This document shows, piece by piece, positions 7,699 to 15,365 of a DNA stretch of 18,023 bases. The notes under the pieces are model-generated. The model searched no databases and was not told the origin of the DNA. It worked only from the letters and a program-made list of their open reading frames with translations. Source of the stretch: a bacterium Ga0077546 (lineage in GTDB: Bacteria; Cyanobacteriota; Vampirovibrionia; Obscuribacterales; Obscuribacteraceae); contig LNEX01000366.1 of the NCBI GenBank assembly GCA_001464165.1, positions 1 through 18,023 on the forward strand, given 5' to 3'. Position numbers and translations under genes: made by a program. Position 1 is the stretch's first letter; each line of letters begins with the position of its first letter.

Positions 7699-8370
7699 AT
7701 GCTAAAGCTCATAAAAGGGCTCCACCACTTTCAATCTGAGATATTCCTCTCGCAAAAAGATTTATTTGAGCGCCTTGCTCAGGGTCAAAACCCTGATGCT
7801 TTGTTCATCACCTGCGCTGACTCGAGAATCAATCCCAACTTGATTACGCAAACAAATCCTGGCGACCTTTTCATTTTGCGCAACGCTGGCAACATTATTC
7901 CACCATACGGTGCAGCCAACGGCGGGGAGGGTGCGACCATAGAATTTGCAGTATCAGCCCTTGGCGTCAAAGACATTATTGTCTGCGGGCATTCTCATTG
8001 CGGTGCCATGAAAGGTTTGTTGCATCCTGAAAGCCTCAAAGATTTACCCACTGTGGCCTCGTGGCTGGGTCATGCTGAATCGACACGCCGCACAGTAAGT
8101 GAAAACTACAAAGATCTCAACGAAGAGCAACTCCTTAATATCACCATGCAAGAGAACGTCTTGGCACAGCTGGAAAATTTGAGAACACACCCAGCGGTAG
8201 CAGCTCGCTTGGCTGGAGGCAACCTCAATCTTCACGGCTGGAGTTACAAAATTGAGACGGGAGAAGTATTTAGCTATCAACCAGATGAAGGTCAGTTCTT
8301 GCGCCTAACAGAACTACCTGTAGCCAATGAACGTCGGCGCTCAAGGCTTTCGGTGGCTAGTTCAATTTAG
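7699..8370 (+). CDS. Beta-class carbonic anhydrase
   Basis: The protein has 223 residues, the usual length for bacterial beta-carbonic anhydrases, and interconverts CO2 and bicarbonate using zinc. The signature residues are all present: Cys39, Asp41 and Arg43 in [10 protein letters not shown], then His98 and Cys101 in CGHSHCGAM. Cys39, His98 and Cys101 are the zinc ligands, and the Asp41-Arg43 dyad is catalytic. The ILRNAGN and [11 protein letters not shown] segments and the C-terminal [14 protein letters not shown] are also typical of the plant/cyanobacterial/CynT-like branch. There is no signal peptide, so it should be cytoplasmic and supply bicarbonate to carboxylases. A good ribosome site precedes ATG 7699. 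Its last four bases overlap the end of the convergent kinase gene. No cyanate or carboxysome genes are nearby, so I give no gene symbol. Confidence 0.95.
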   Translation: MLKLIKGLHHFQSEIFLSQKDLFERLAQGQNPDALFITCADSRINPNLITQTNPGDLFILRNAGNIIPPYGAANGGEGATIEFAVSALGVKDIIVCGHSHCGAMKGLLHPESLKDLPTVASWLGHAESTRRTVSENYKDLNEEQLLNITMQENVLAQLENLRTHPAVAARLAGGNLNLHGWSYKIETGEVFSYQPDEGQFLRLTELPVANERRRSRLSVASSI

Positions 8371-9614
8371 GATGCCGCTTGCAAGAGCTTGACAGCAAGC
8401 ACAAGCAGCAATATTGTGACCAATATAACTATTGCTAGTGCACCTTCCAAATTTCCAACTCTAGCAAATTTGGAAGCGATAACTTTCTCATTGCTAGTCA
8501 GCTTGGGAATCTTATTTTCACTCAAGCATTCAAGATCGAGTCGCAGTTGATCGGCCGACTGATAGCGGCGTCCGGGGTCTTTTTCAAGGCACTTTAGCAC
8601 CACCGATTCTATAGCTTGCCTATAGTTAGCAATGTCGAAACTGTTATCAGAAGCTTGATCGACAATGCGAACTTTGCTGGCAAATCGTGCGGGGTCAGAC
8701 TTTACATGATCCATTATTGCTTTGATCGAATTTTTAGCAGTGAATGGTGGCTGCCCAGTCAGTGTCTCATACATAACGCAACCGAGGGAGTAAATGTCGG
8801 ATTGCTCGCCGAGATCTTCGCCCATGCACTGTTCTGGGCTCATGTAAGCAGGGCTTCCAATTAGCACACCAGTACTAGTAAGCCCATGGGTTTCTTGGTC
8901 AAACAAGGGAATACTTTTGGCAATGCCGAAGTCAACCAACTTGACCACCGCGCCACTTGTGGTTAGCTGCTGCAGAAGAATATTTGCTGGTTTGAGATCG
9001 CGATGAATCAATTGTTTTGTGTGCGCATGGGAAAGAGCCTGGCATACCTGAATAAAGATATTCAGAGCCGAATGCACTTCAAGGCATCTCTCTTTGGCCA
9101 AGACATCGGCAAGACTGTCACCTTCAATGTAGTCCATCACCAGGTATGGTGCACCACTCTGATGCCGGCCTTGGCAATAAGCACCGACAACATTGACGTG
9201 AGTCATTTCAAGAGCGGCTTTAGCTTCCATCTGAAACCTCTTGTCGAGGCTTGCATCTCCTGCTTTATGTAGGTCTTCGCGCAGCATTTTCAAGGCGAAC
9301 GGTTTCTTCAATATTTTGTCGTTGACCAAATAAACCGCGCCCATTCCCCCGCTGCCGAGTTGCCTGACAACTTCGAATCTGTTGTCAATGCAGGTCGGGT
9401 CAGAAAGCTGATTAAGACCTTCGGCACCATGAAGCGCGGGTGGGTTGCTATTAGCCACCAAGCGGGTGACAGTACTTGTTGTTCCGCAATTCTCACAGCA
9501 AACAATATTAGACGCTCGCTCATAAGACAGCGCCCAAAGTTTAGTCTTTAGCTCGGGTATCGAGCTTGCCTCTGACGAAGGATACTCTTCTTCGTTAACT
9601 GCCCTAAGAATCAT
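8367..9614 (-). CDS. Membrane-anchored Hanks-type Ser/Thr protein kinase
   Basis: The protein has 415 residues. Residues 36-50 carry a small Cys cluster (CCENCG), possibly half a zinc knuckle. The kinase domain spans about 78-365. It shows the Gly loop [14 protein letters not shown]-binding Lys109 (ALKM), Glu130 in helix C, the catalytic loop HRDLKPAN (His204, Asp206, Asn211), DFG at 228-230, the activation-segment end YMSPEQ, and [19 protein letters not shown]. All key residues are intact, so it should be active. A single C-terminal membrane span (391-410, [20 protein letters not shown]) leaves only a few residues outside, so it is tail-anchored with a cytoplasmic kinase and no extracellular sensor. 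It is clearly paralogous to the kinase at 15366-17585. ATG 9614 has AAGG about 9 nt upstream. Substrates are unknown. Confidence 0.95.
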   Translation of the reverse strand: MILRAVNEEEYPSSEASSIPELKTKLWALSYERASNIVCCENCGTTSTVTRLVANSNPPALHGAEGLNQLSDPTCIDNRFEVVRQLGSGGMGAVYLVNDKILKKPFALKMLREDLHKAGDASLDKRFQMEAKAALEMTHVNVVGAYCQGRHQSGAPYLVMDYIEGDSLADVLAKERCLEVHSALNIFIQVCQALSHAHTKQLIHRDLKPANILLQQLTTSGAVVKLVDFGIAKSIPLFDQETHGLTSTGVLIGSPAYMSPEQCMGEDLGEQSDIYSLGCVMYETLTGQPPFTAKNSIKAIMDHVKSDPARFASKVRIVDQASDNSFDIANYRQAIESVVLKCLEKDPGRRYQSADQLRLDLECLSENKIPKLTSNEKVIASKFARVGNLEGALAIVILVTILLLVLAVKLLQAAS

Positions 9615-9819
9615 GAGATGTAGCCTTTAGTAATCTGAGTGACCGAGCAAGCCTGAAATTCAGGTCTCTCCACCCTCTATCAAATCAGAAAAGTGTGGCA
9701 AATTCGTGGAAGGGGAACCTATAAAACGAAGGCAACAAAATCATCCCTCGCGTTTCAAACTTCGCGCTACAATTGCTGGCAGCAAGATGACACCCACTAC
9801 CTGACAATGTGAACCTGCG

Positions 9820-10116
9820 ATGACTCAACAACTAAACCTTTACCACGGCAGCATTCTAATCGGCACCATAGCAAGTATTGCGACAGAAGATGACGAGGAG
9901 TACAACGGTATCATTACGTTCACACCTGAAGGTGAGACCTACCGCCACGTTTTTGAATTTCTCGCCAAAGACGACCCAAGCAACGCTGCAGCCGAACTGC
10001 CATTTGAAGAAACCTATCTAGATGATTGGTTTATAGAAAAGGAAGAGGGGCTAATGCAAGAAATTGCCATTCCCACAATCAATTTTGACGAGTGCGAGAT
10101 CATCTGGCAAGAGTGA
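9820..10116 (+). CDS. Small acidic protein of unknown function
   Basis: The protein has 98 residues and I do not recognise the family. It is strongly acidic (TEDDEEYN, LDDWFIEKEEG, NFDECEIIW) and appears beta-rich at the start (LNLYHGSILIGTIASI, YNGIITFTPEG). There is no signal peptide or membrane segment, so it is probably cytoplasmic. The size, acidity and terminal Trp are reminiscent of small immunity or antitoxin-like proteins, but no toxin gene is adjacent, so that is only a thought. ATG 9820 lacks a clear ribosome site. The 205-bp gap upstream is shared with the divergent kinase gene. It ends 8 bp from the convergent TPR gene. Confidence 0.65.
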   Translation: MTQQLNLYHGSILIGTIASIATEDDEEYNGIITFTPEGETYRHVFEFLAKDDPSNAAAELPFEETYLDDWFIEKEEGLMQEIAIPTINFDECEIIWQE

Positions 10117-10124
10117 CGAGAGAT

Positions 10125-11678
10125 TTAACTTGCCTTGGCTAACAACTTTGCCTTTGCCCGATCAGCGTCAGCAAGTTTCTTTTGCTTGAGCGAGTCATAA
10201 ACTTTAGCACGACCGTCGTACAAGGTAACGGCCATTCTCTCTTTCCACTCTGGCATATTGTCAATTGTCAGGCGCAGCAAATGCTTTGGCGCATATTGCT
10301 CAAGACATTTTTCAGCAGCCGCATAATCGGCAAGAGCTTTTTGGTGTTGGCCAAACTCTTCAAACATTGCCGCACGATTGGTGAATGAACGCGGATCGTT
10401 AGGAGCCTTGACCAAGCAAGTCTCGTAATCGGCTAGAGCTTCCTTGAAATGCCCTGCTCTTCGGTACGCGTCACCACGCAGCATGTAAGTTGAAGCATCA
10501 ACATAACCTCGGCTTGACTTAATAGACTTGTCAAAATCAGAGAGGGCTCGCTCTAAGCTGCCCATTTTGCTGCAAACTTCAGCCCTGCGATCGTAAGCCG
10601 CTGCATAGTCAGGATAATTGGACAAACTGATAGAGAGATCACTAAGAGCCTTCTCGTACTCTTTATTCTCACCAAAAGCGACTGCTCGACGAAGCCGAAG
10701 AAAATTTATCGGATTGTAAGAGCGCCTAGTTGACTCCTGGCTTTTCTTGTCTTGCTCTTGGCACAGATCTATGGCCTTGCTGTAGTCCGCAATCGCTAAA
10801 GGATACTCATGTAAATCGTGCTTGTACATATATCCACGTTGCGAATAGAGCATCGACATGGTGGGATCTAAACTAATGGTTTCTGCATACAAAGCAATCG
10901 CTTCTGTAAATTTGTGAGCCTTCTCTTTCAGCTCGGCTTCTTCAAGCAATATCAACGGAATGCGACTTGTGGTCTTCTCGCCCGGTGTCAATTTTCTAAC
11001 AAGTACAAGCAACCTATCAGTGGTATCGAAGGCTTTATCGTAAACTTGAAATCTCTCATAGAACCGAGAGAGTGACTGCAATGCGCCTTGCACCTCGGCC
11101 TTATCGGCAGAGCGATCGTGCTTCTCTGCATCGGCTAGTTCTTCGTTATGAGCCTGCAATGCCTCATCATATTTACCCTGGTTCTCCAAAGCGTACTTAA
11201 GCCGCATCTTGCTAGAAACAAGCAGTTGCTTACACTGCTTGACTGGAGGCAAAGATTTGATTATTCGGTGCTCAAGAGCTTCTACGATAGACCACTTGCC
11301 AAAGCCGCCCTCCTCAATTGATTGAAGCGAAATTATGGAGCAGGTCAGAGCTGAGTTCTCACCCACAGCATCTGACATTTCATCCACTGCAGTTTCAAAG
11401 CTGCTATGCATTTTGGTGTAGTTATTTTTTTCGCCGGCTTGGATGGCATCTATGATTGCAAGCTCAGCTCGAAGTAGATGCGACAATTTTTTTTCATCGG
11501 ATGCAATCGCCATTGCATCGGTTATTGCCATCAAAGGTAGAGAGCTATCTGTTTCAGATACCTTCGAATAGAGAGTAGCAACCAAAGCTCCGATCACGCA
11601 CGCAACTACAGTCAACAGACTAACTGCAATTATGATTATGCCCTTGGTCGATTTAAAAAAAGACTTTGTCAGTTTCAT
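10125..11678 (-). CDS. Membrane-anchored TPR-repeat protein
   Basis: The protein has 517 residues. A basic N-terminus is followed by one membrane span (13-37, GIIIIAVSLLTVVACVIGALVATLY), giving a signal-anchor topology with the bulk outside the cytoplasm. Residues 45-235 are helical with degenerate TPRs (KYDEALQAHNEELADAEK). From 245 to 505 clear TPR units follow: FTEAIALYAETISLDP, YPLAIADYSKAIDL, EYEKALSDLSISLSNYPD, AYDRRAEVCSKMGSLERALS, LRGDAYRRAGHFKEALADYE, and RAAMFEEFGQHQKALADYAA. It is probably an assembly or scaffold protein; no enzymatic motif is seen. It is transcribed alone. The next gene on each side runs on the opposite strand, convergent at one end and divergent at the other. ATG 11678 has no good ribosome site. 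Confidence 0.9.
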   Translation of the reverse strand: MKLTKSFFKSTKGIIIIAVSLLTVVACVIGALVATLYSKVSETDSSLPLMAITDAMAIASDEKKLSHLLRAELAIIDAIQAGEKNNYTKMHSSFETAVDEMSDAVGENSALTCSIISLQSIEEGGFGKWSIVEALEHRIIKSLPPVKQCKQLLVSSKMRLKYALENQGKYDEALQAHNEELADAEKHDRSADKAEVQGALQSLSRFYERFQVYDKAFDTTDRLLVLVRKLTPGEKTTSRIPLILLEEAELKEKAHKFTEAIALYAETISLDPTMSMLYSQRGYMYKHDLHEYPLAIADYSKAIDLCQEQDKKSQESTRRSYNPINFLRLRRAVAFGENKEYEKALSDLSISLSNYPDYAAAYDRRAEVCSKMGSLERALSDFDKSIKSSRGYVDASTYMLRGDAYRRAGHFKEALADYETCLVKAPNDPRSFTNRAAMFEEFGQHQKALADYAAAEKCLEQYAPKHLLRLTIDNMPEWKERMAVTLYDGRAKVYDSLKQKKLADADRAKAKLLAKAS

Positions 11679-11891
11679 TTAGTACCATCAGCAAAGGCGT
11701 TGGAGATCCAACCAGGCTTTATCATTATGCCACCGTCCGGCCTGGCGAGACTAGAATTACCACATTTTGATAAAGCTGCCAGCGGAAAAAGAGTGATGGA
11801 AGTACGCGTTGCAATGCTAGCCAGGAGGGAAATGGGCTAATATACCGTTGCTGCCTCAAAATACGGTCAATTGGAACTAATCTCGTCATAC

Positions 11892-12452
11892 ATGCACAGT
11901 AAGACCCTTAAAACCAACCAAGCCAAAAGAAATGAATGGGCAGCAGCCATTCTCATAGCCGTTATCGTATATATTGTGGCCAATCTACTTCTATTTTATG
12001 CTCACATAGAATTCGTAAGTGCAGAAGTGCAACAAATGCGATTGTGGTTTGGGTTTTCCATTCCATCCTTGCTTTTGCTCAGCATCGTACTCAACGTAGG
12101 AAAAGGCTGCCTACAAAGATTCTGCGAGATACTTTTGGTAATTTCAACTATTCTTGTTCCAATGCTAGCGTTTGGCTTTAACGCGCTCTTCCCATCAAGA
12201 GTACACAATTTTAGAAACGGTCGACAAGTTACAGAGGCCTATGTAGAGAACGGCGCATGCGGCTCTTGCGCACACGAAATTGTGGCTCGAAAAGGCTGGG
12301 GGCCTTTCTTCTATCGCAGGAAGTGTGTTGCCATTGATACCTACCCAACTATTGGAAAAGAGATAAACGGAAAAGTAAAAGTGAGCTACGAGGCACACGG
12401 CATGACCATCACCCGCGATCTCGATGAATGGCTAAACAGCAAAGGCGAGTAA
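11892..12452 (+). CDS. Three-TM membrane protein with Cys-containing C-terminal domain, unknown function
   Basis: The protein has 186 residues from ATG 11892; TTG 11871 would add seven residues, and neither start has a good ribosome site. Three hydrophobic spans are visible at about 17-37 (AAILIAVIVYIVANLLLFYA), 52-70 (WFGFSIPSLLLLSIVLNVG) and 79-100 (EILLVISTILVPMLAFGFNALF). A soluble tail of about 85 residues follows with a CGSC motif (123-126) and Cys145 (YRRKC), then VKVSYEAHGMTITRDL, which looks beta-rich. The CGSC pair might bind metal or be redox-active. If the N-terminus is inside, three spans put the tail outside the cytoplasm; orientation was not settled. I do not recognise the family. 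Confidence 0.72.
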   Translation: MHSKTLKTNQAKRNEWAAAILIAVIVYIVANLLLFYAHIEFVSAEVQQMRLWFGFSIPSLLLLSIVLNVGKGCLQRFCEILLVISTILVPMLAFGFNALFPSRVHNFRNGRQVTEAYVENGACGSCAHEIVARKGWGPFFYRRKCVAIDTYPTIGKEINGKVKVSYEAHGMTITRDLDEWLNSKGE

Positions 12453-12584
12453 CGCCGCCTATATCACCCTCAAAGTGTCTAGATGTTGGTAATCGGGGGT
12501 GCTATGAGTCGTCTTCCGACCTTAATGCAGACTAAGACCGTCCCCCCCTGCTGGCCTAGGCTTAGGCAAAATGGCCCACAAATA

Positions 12585-13070
12585 TCATGGCCCCTTGATA
12601 TACGCATCAACAACACTTTCTTTGTCCAGTTTTACGATGATCCATCTAAAGCCGTCAAATCCGCTGACATCGTAGCCGAGCTGGTTTGGTGGCACTGTCA
12701 TTTCGCTTGCAGCCGAGCCCAAATTTTCCACCAATTCCAATCTGCTGCGGCCAATTAGAGCCTTACCAGCGACAAGATCGGCTGCCGTCAAGCTGCGCTT
12801 GGACGGTGAAGCATTTCTCCAAGAGTCAAAAATTGCTTGTGCCTTGGCTCGTTGCTGTTGTGATGGATCACCGAGCGCGCGCCCGTCTCCGCCGCGCCAT
12901 ACGAGTACCTGGTTGCTTTTCTCTATCTCGACGTCAATATCCGGTTGCAATATTATCTCAAAAGCATAATAAGCAGCAGCAATGAGAACAGGTATACCGA
13001 TGGCCAGACAAGTAACTGTTAAAGTGTGCTCGAAATTCGCAAGAACCATTATTTTATTAGCTTTTGACAT
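12585..13070 (-). CDS. Single-TM protein with possible BamE/SmpA-like C-terminal domain
   Basis: The protein has 161 residues with one hydrophobic span near the N-terminus (18-40, TVTCLAIGIPVLIAAAYYAF), probably a signal anchor. A linker of about 60 residues with a Gln/Ala helix (SQQQRAKAQAIFDSW) follows. The C-terminal 100-159 reads like the small alpha-alpha-beta fold of SmpA/OmlA-type proteins: LIGRSRLELVENLGSA, LGYDV, then RWIIVKLDKESVVDAYI. That resemblance is weak and by eye. There is no lipobox. The opposite strand is also open over part of this span, but its translation is composition-biased and unlike a protein. ATG 13070 has no clear ribosome site; ATG 13049 is an alternative. The function is unknown. 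Confidence 0.68.
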   Translation of the reverse strand: MSKANKIMVLANFEHTLTVTCLAIGIPVLIAAAYYAFEIILQPDIDVEIEKSNQVLVWRGGDGRALGDPSQQQRAKAQAIFDSWRNASPSKRSLTAADLVAGKALIGRSRLELVENLGSAASEMTVPPNQLGYDVSGFDGFRWIIVKLDKESVVDAYIKGP

Positions 13071-13125
13071 GGGAGAATACTTCTGTAAATCGAAAGTAAT
13101 AAGTGGTTAGTGCAGGTATACGTGA

Positions 13126-14382
13126 TTGAATTCTATCAACTGGTCTAAGTTTTTAGAGAGCGTTATTGAATTGCAGCCAGAATGGTCAACCCGACCAGGA
13201 GCATCAGAAGGTGATTTAGCGGCCCTCGAAAAGCACCTAGGCGTCAATCTTCCTCCTTCTTACCGTAGCTTCCTAGAACTTAGCAACGGCTTTGACTCAC
13301 CAAAGTATCACGTCCAATCTTTTCTAGGCACAGAAGAAATAGAATGGTTTAGTGTAGCAAATTACAAATGGGCCGATATGTATGGCGGTCCAGATAGTGG
13401 CATGGAAGACCTGATGGGAGATCTCTTTGGAATGCTGCAAATATCTCACAGCCATGAAGCTGTAATTCTCTTGAACCCTGCAGCTATTAATGATGATGGT
13501 GATTGGCAAGCGGTTTTGTTCGCTAGTTGGGTGCCCGGCGTTGAAAGATTTGATAGTTTGCAAGAATTCCTGGGCACTAGCTTTGGGACCTCCAGCCCTA
13601 ATGTAAATGACCCAAGTAATTTTTCCCCAGAGCTAATTCTAGCTAACCTAGACCTCGCCCCTCATTTCTGGGCTACCAAAACGAGAGAGCATTACTTAGA
13701 GCAAATCAAGTCACCTAGCATCCGCAAACGGAAGCAGGCAATTAACGCCTTGGCATTTCACCAGCGAGATGAGGACATAGAAGCAATAACTGCCTGCCTC
13801 GTAGATGAAGACGAGTCTGTCCAAATTTCAGCCGCCATATTCCTCACCAAGTTCAGTTCAAATTTGGCCTATGACCCACTAGCAAAGGCGATCCAAGAAG
13901 GACCAATTGATCTAAAGCTCGAGGCCGCGGAATCGCTGCTAGCAATGAAGCAAAAACTATCAGCTCAATCGGTTAACTCAATTGCACCAGCTCTACAGGA
14001 CACAACAGACAGAGCATACAAGTGCTCACGAATTTTAGGGAAAGTAGAGAACGTCGAAGCAATAGAACCACTAGCAAACGCCGTTCGATTCTGGGTGACA
14101 CATAGCGGTTACGTTGGCTTGAATCCAGTCGGTACGATACAAGTCGACCTTGCCCTTCACCGCGAGCCCGCACTGAACGCAATCAAAGGCCTGCTTTCAG
14201 ACGAGCACCATTTGGTTCGAAAACATGGAGTTGAAGCTCTAGCTCGATTGGATTCAATGGACGCCACCAAACTACTCATAAAAGCTAGTCGAGATCAAAA
14301 TAAACTTGTGAGGGAGAGAGCTACTGAAATTCTCAAAGACAGAAAACCACCAGGCTTCTTTGACTGGTTGAAGAGGTCATGA
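13126..14382 (+). CDS. SUKH (SMI1/KNR4) domain protein fused to HEAT repeats
   Basis: The protein has 418 residues from TTG 13126, which directly follows an in-frame TGA and has a weak CAGG 9-12 nt upstream. No other in-frame start would keep the domain intact. Residues 1-155 match the SMI1/KNR4 (SUKH) pattern: a helix with Trp (INWSKFLESV), PGASEGDLAALEKHLGVNLP, PSYRSFLELSNGF, then DGDWQAVLFASWVPG and FDSLQEFLG. SUKH proteins often act as immunity proteins against nuclease or deaminase toxins, but many are housekeeping. Residues 185-410 are HEAT/PBS-lyase-like repeats: RKRKQAINALAFH, ESVQISAAIFLTKF, DLKLEAAESLLAMKQ, VRKHGVEALARLDS, and VRERATEILKDRK. The repeats offer a binding surface. No toxin gene is adjacent. 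The unknown gene at 14472 lies 89 bp downstream on the same strand. Confidence 0.85.
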   Translation: MNSINWSKFLESVIELQPEWSTRPGASEGDLAALEKHLGVNLPPSYRSFLELSNGFDSPKYHVQSFLGTEEIEWFSVANYKWADMYGGPDSGMEDLMGDLFGMLQISHSHEAVILLNPAAINDDGDWQAVLFASWVPGVERFDSLQEFLGTSFGTSSPNVNDPSNFSPELILANLDLAPHFWATKTREHYLEQIKSPSIRKRKQAINALAFHQRDEDIEAITACLVDEDESVQISAAIFLTKFSSNLAYDPLAKAIQEGPIDLKLEAAESLLAMKQKLSAQSVNSIAPALQDTTDRAYKCSRILGKVENVEAIEPLANAVRFWVTHSGYVGLNPVGTIQVDLALHREPALNAIKGLLSDEHHLVRKHGVEALARLDSMDATKLLIKASRDQNKLVRERATEILKDRKPPGFFDWLKRS

Positions 14383-14471
14383 AGAAGGACAATAGAGTGC
14401 TGGAACTGCAAACTACAGGCAGCTGTAATTCAAAATGGGTATATTCAAGTAGCAGCTGAAGCGTGGCACTA

Positions 14472-15302
14472 ATGATCAATTTTCTAAAAAATCTATTTGG
14501 CGATCGCGCCACAAAGCAAGCACAGCCGAAGACAGAAGCTCGAAAGGAATCCGATTCAGTAGCTAGTCGAAACAGCCCAGCAAGTACCAGCTTGAACCAA
14601 TACACCGGTCCAAAAGAATTCGCAAACAAGCCAGCGGTTGACTATCTAATCAAGCACGTAAAATACCAACCACTTCGTGAACTAACAGGAAGAGCAATTC
14701 ACTTTCAATCATTATTCACCATTGATGATGACATTCAGAAAGCCCTGAAAGACGAGTATCCATACATCGGCGGTATTACTTTCCGTGAGAGACTGCGGCC
14801 AACCTGGCACGGCTCTCTTGTCAGTCCCAAATACATACACTTCAGCGAACAGCTAATGGAAGTAGATTTTGAAACAAGCAATGCTGAATGCAGAACAATC
14901 AAACTAGACGACTTGGAATACTTAGGTTTTCTCGACCAAAGCACCGATGAGTGGCTGCACAATGAGCAGTACAGCCGTGAAGTTTTCACATTAGACGATC
15001 TCGGCTATCAACTGGAACCATCCACAGACCAAGTCTACTTGCATTTGATAATCGACAACGGTCAACCTTGGAACGAACGCAACAAAACTGTTAGTCACAA
15101 ATTGCAGAAGGCTGTAACGGCCAGAACAAACAATCTCGCGGCAAAGGAATCTGCCAATTTCAATCCTCTATGGCAAGCAATCATCGAAGTTTACAACGAA
15201 AAATTCTTCCCAGCAGAGCTTATTGTCAGAGAAGCATGCCTAACAAATTTGCTTAAAGAAGGAGAAAGCTGTATCTACTCGCACCGATACTTTTATTTCT
15301 AG
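14472..15302 (+). CDS. Hypothetical protein downstream of the SUKH-HEAT gene
   Basis: The protein has 276 residues from ATG 14472; GTG 14463 is in frame and adds three residues. I do not recognise it. It has an amphipathic N-terminus (MINFLKNLFGDR) and a hydrophilic, Ser/Lys-rich linker at 12-50. The folded part from about 52 contains AVDYLIKHVKYQPLRELTG, a beta-rich middle (YIGGITFRERLRP, YIHFSEQLMEVDFE, CRTIKLDDLEYLGFL), and a helical end (NPLWQAIIEVYNEKF, ELIVREACLTNLL). It has no signal peptide or clear membrane span, so it is probably cytoplasmic. Same strand and close spacing suggest co-transcription with the SUKH-HEAT gene and perhaps joint function. It ends 63 bp from the convergent kinase gene. 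Confidence 0.75.
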   Translation: MINFLKNLFGDRATKQAQPKTEARKESDSVASRNSPASTSLNQYTGPKEFANKPAVDYLIKHVKYQPLRELTGRAIHFQSLFTIDDDIQKALKDEYPYIGGITFRERLRPTWHGSLVSPKYIHFSEQLMEVDFETSNAECRTIKLDDLEYLGFLDQSTDEWLHNEQYSREVFTLDDLGYQLEPSTDQVYLHLIIDNGQPWNERNKTVSHKLQKAVTARTNNLAAKESANFNPLWQAIIEVYNEKFFPAELIVREACLTNLLKEGESCIYSHRYFYF

Positions 15303-15365
15303 CTCGAGTGGCAGTCAGACCGTATTGTTGGAATGAAAAGAGAAAACATCCACCTAAACTCGTAC

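Noticed and set aside
8367..9614. Full N-terminal zinc-ribbon in the smaller kinase
   Set aside because: Only one CxxC-type cluster is present, and the second pair seen in the larger paralogue is missing.
11823..11840. Strong AGGAGG followed by ATG GGC TAA upstream of the three-TM protein
   Set aside because: It looks like a minimal upstream ORF, but two codons are not evidence of a leader, and the site is too far from the real start to serve it.
12541..12570. Small hairpin (GCCTA/TAGGC) and C-run between 12452 and 12585
   Set aside because: The stem is only 5 bp with no following T-run, so it is not supported as a terminator.
12483..12758. Plus-strand open frame overlapping the end of the 161-residue gene
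   Set aside because: Composition is unlike a protein, and the minus-strand frame has a membrane span and a plausible domain.
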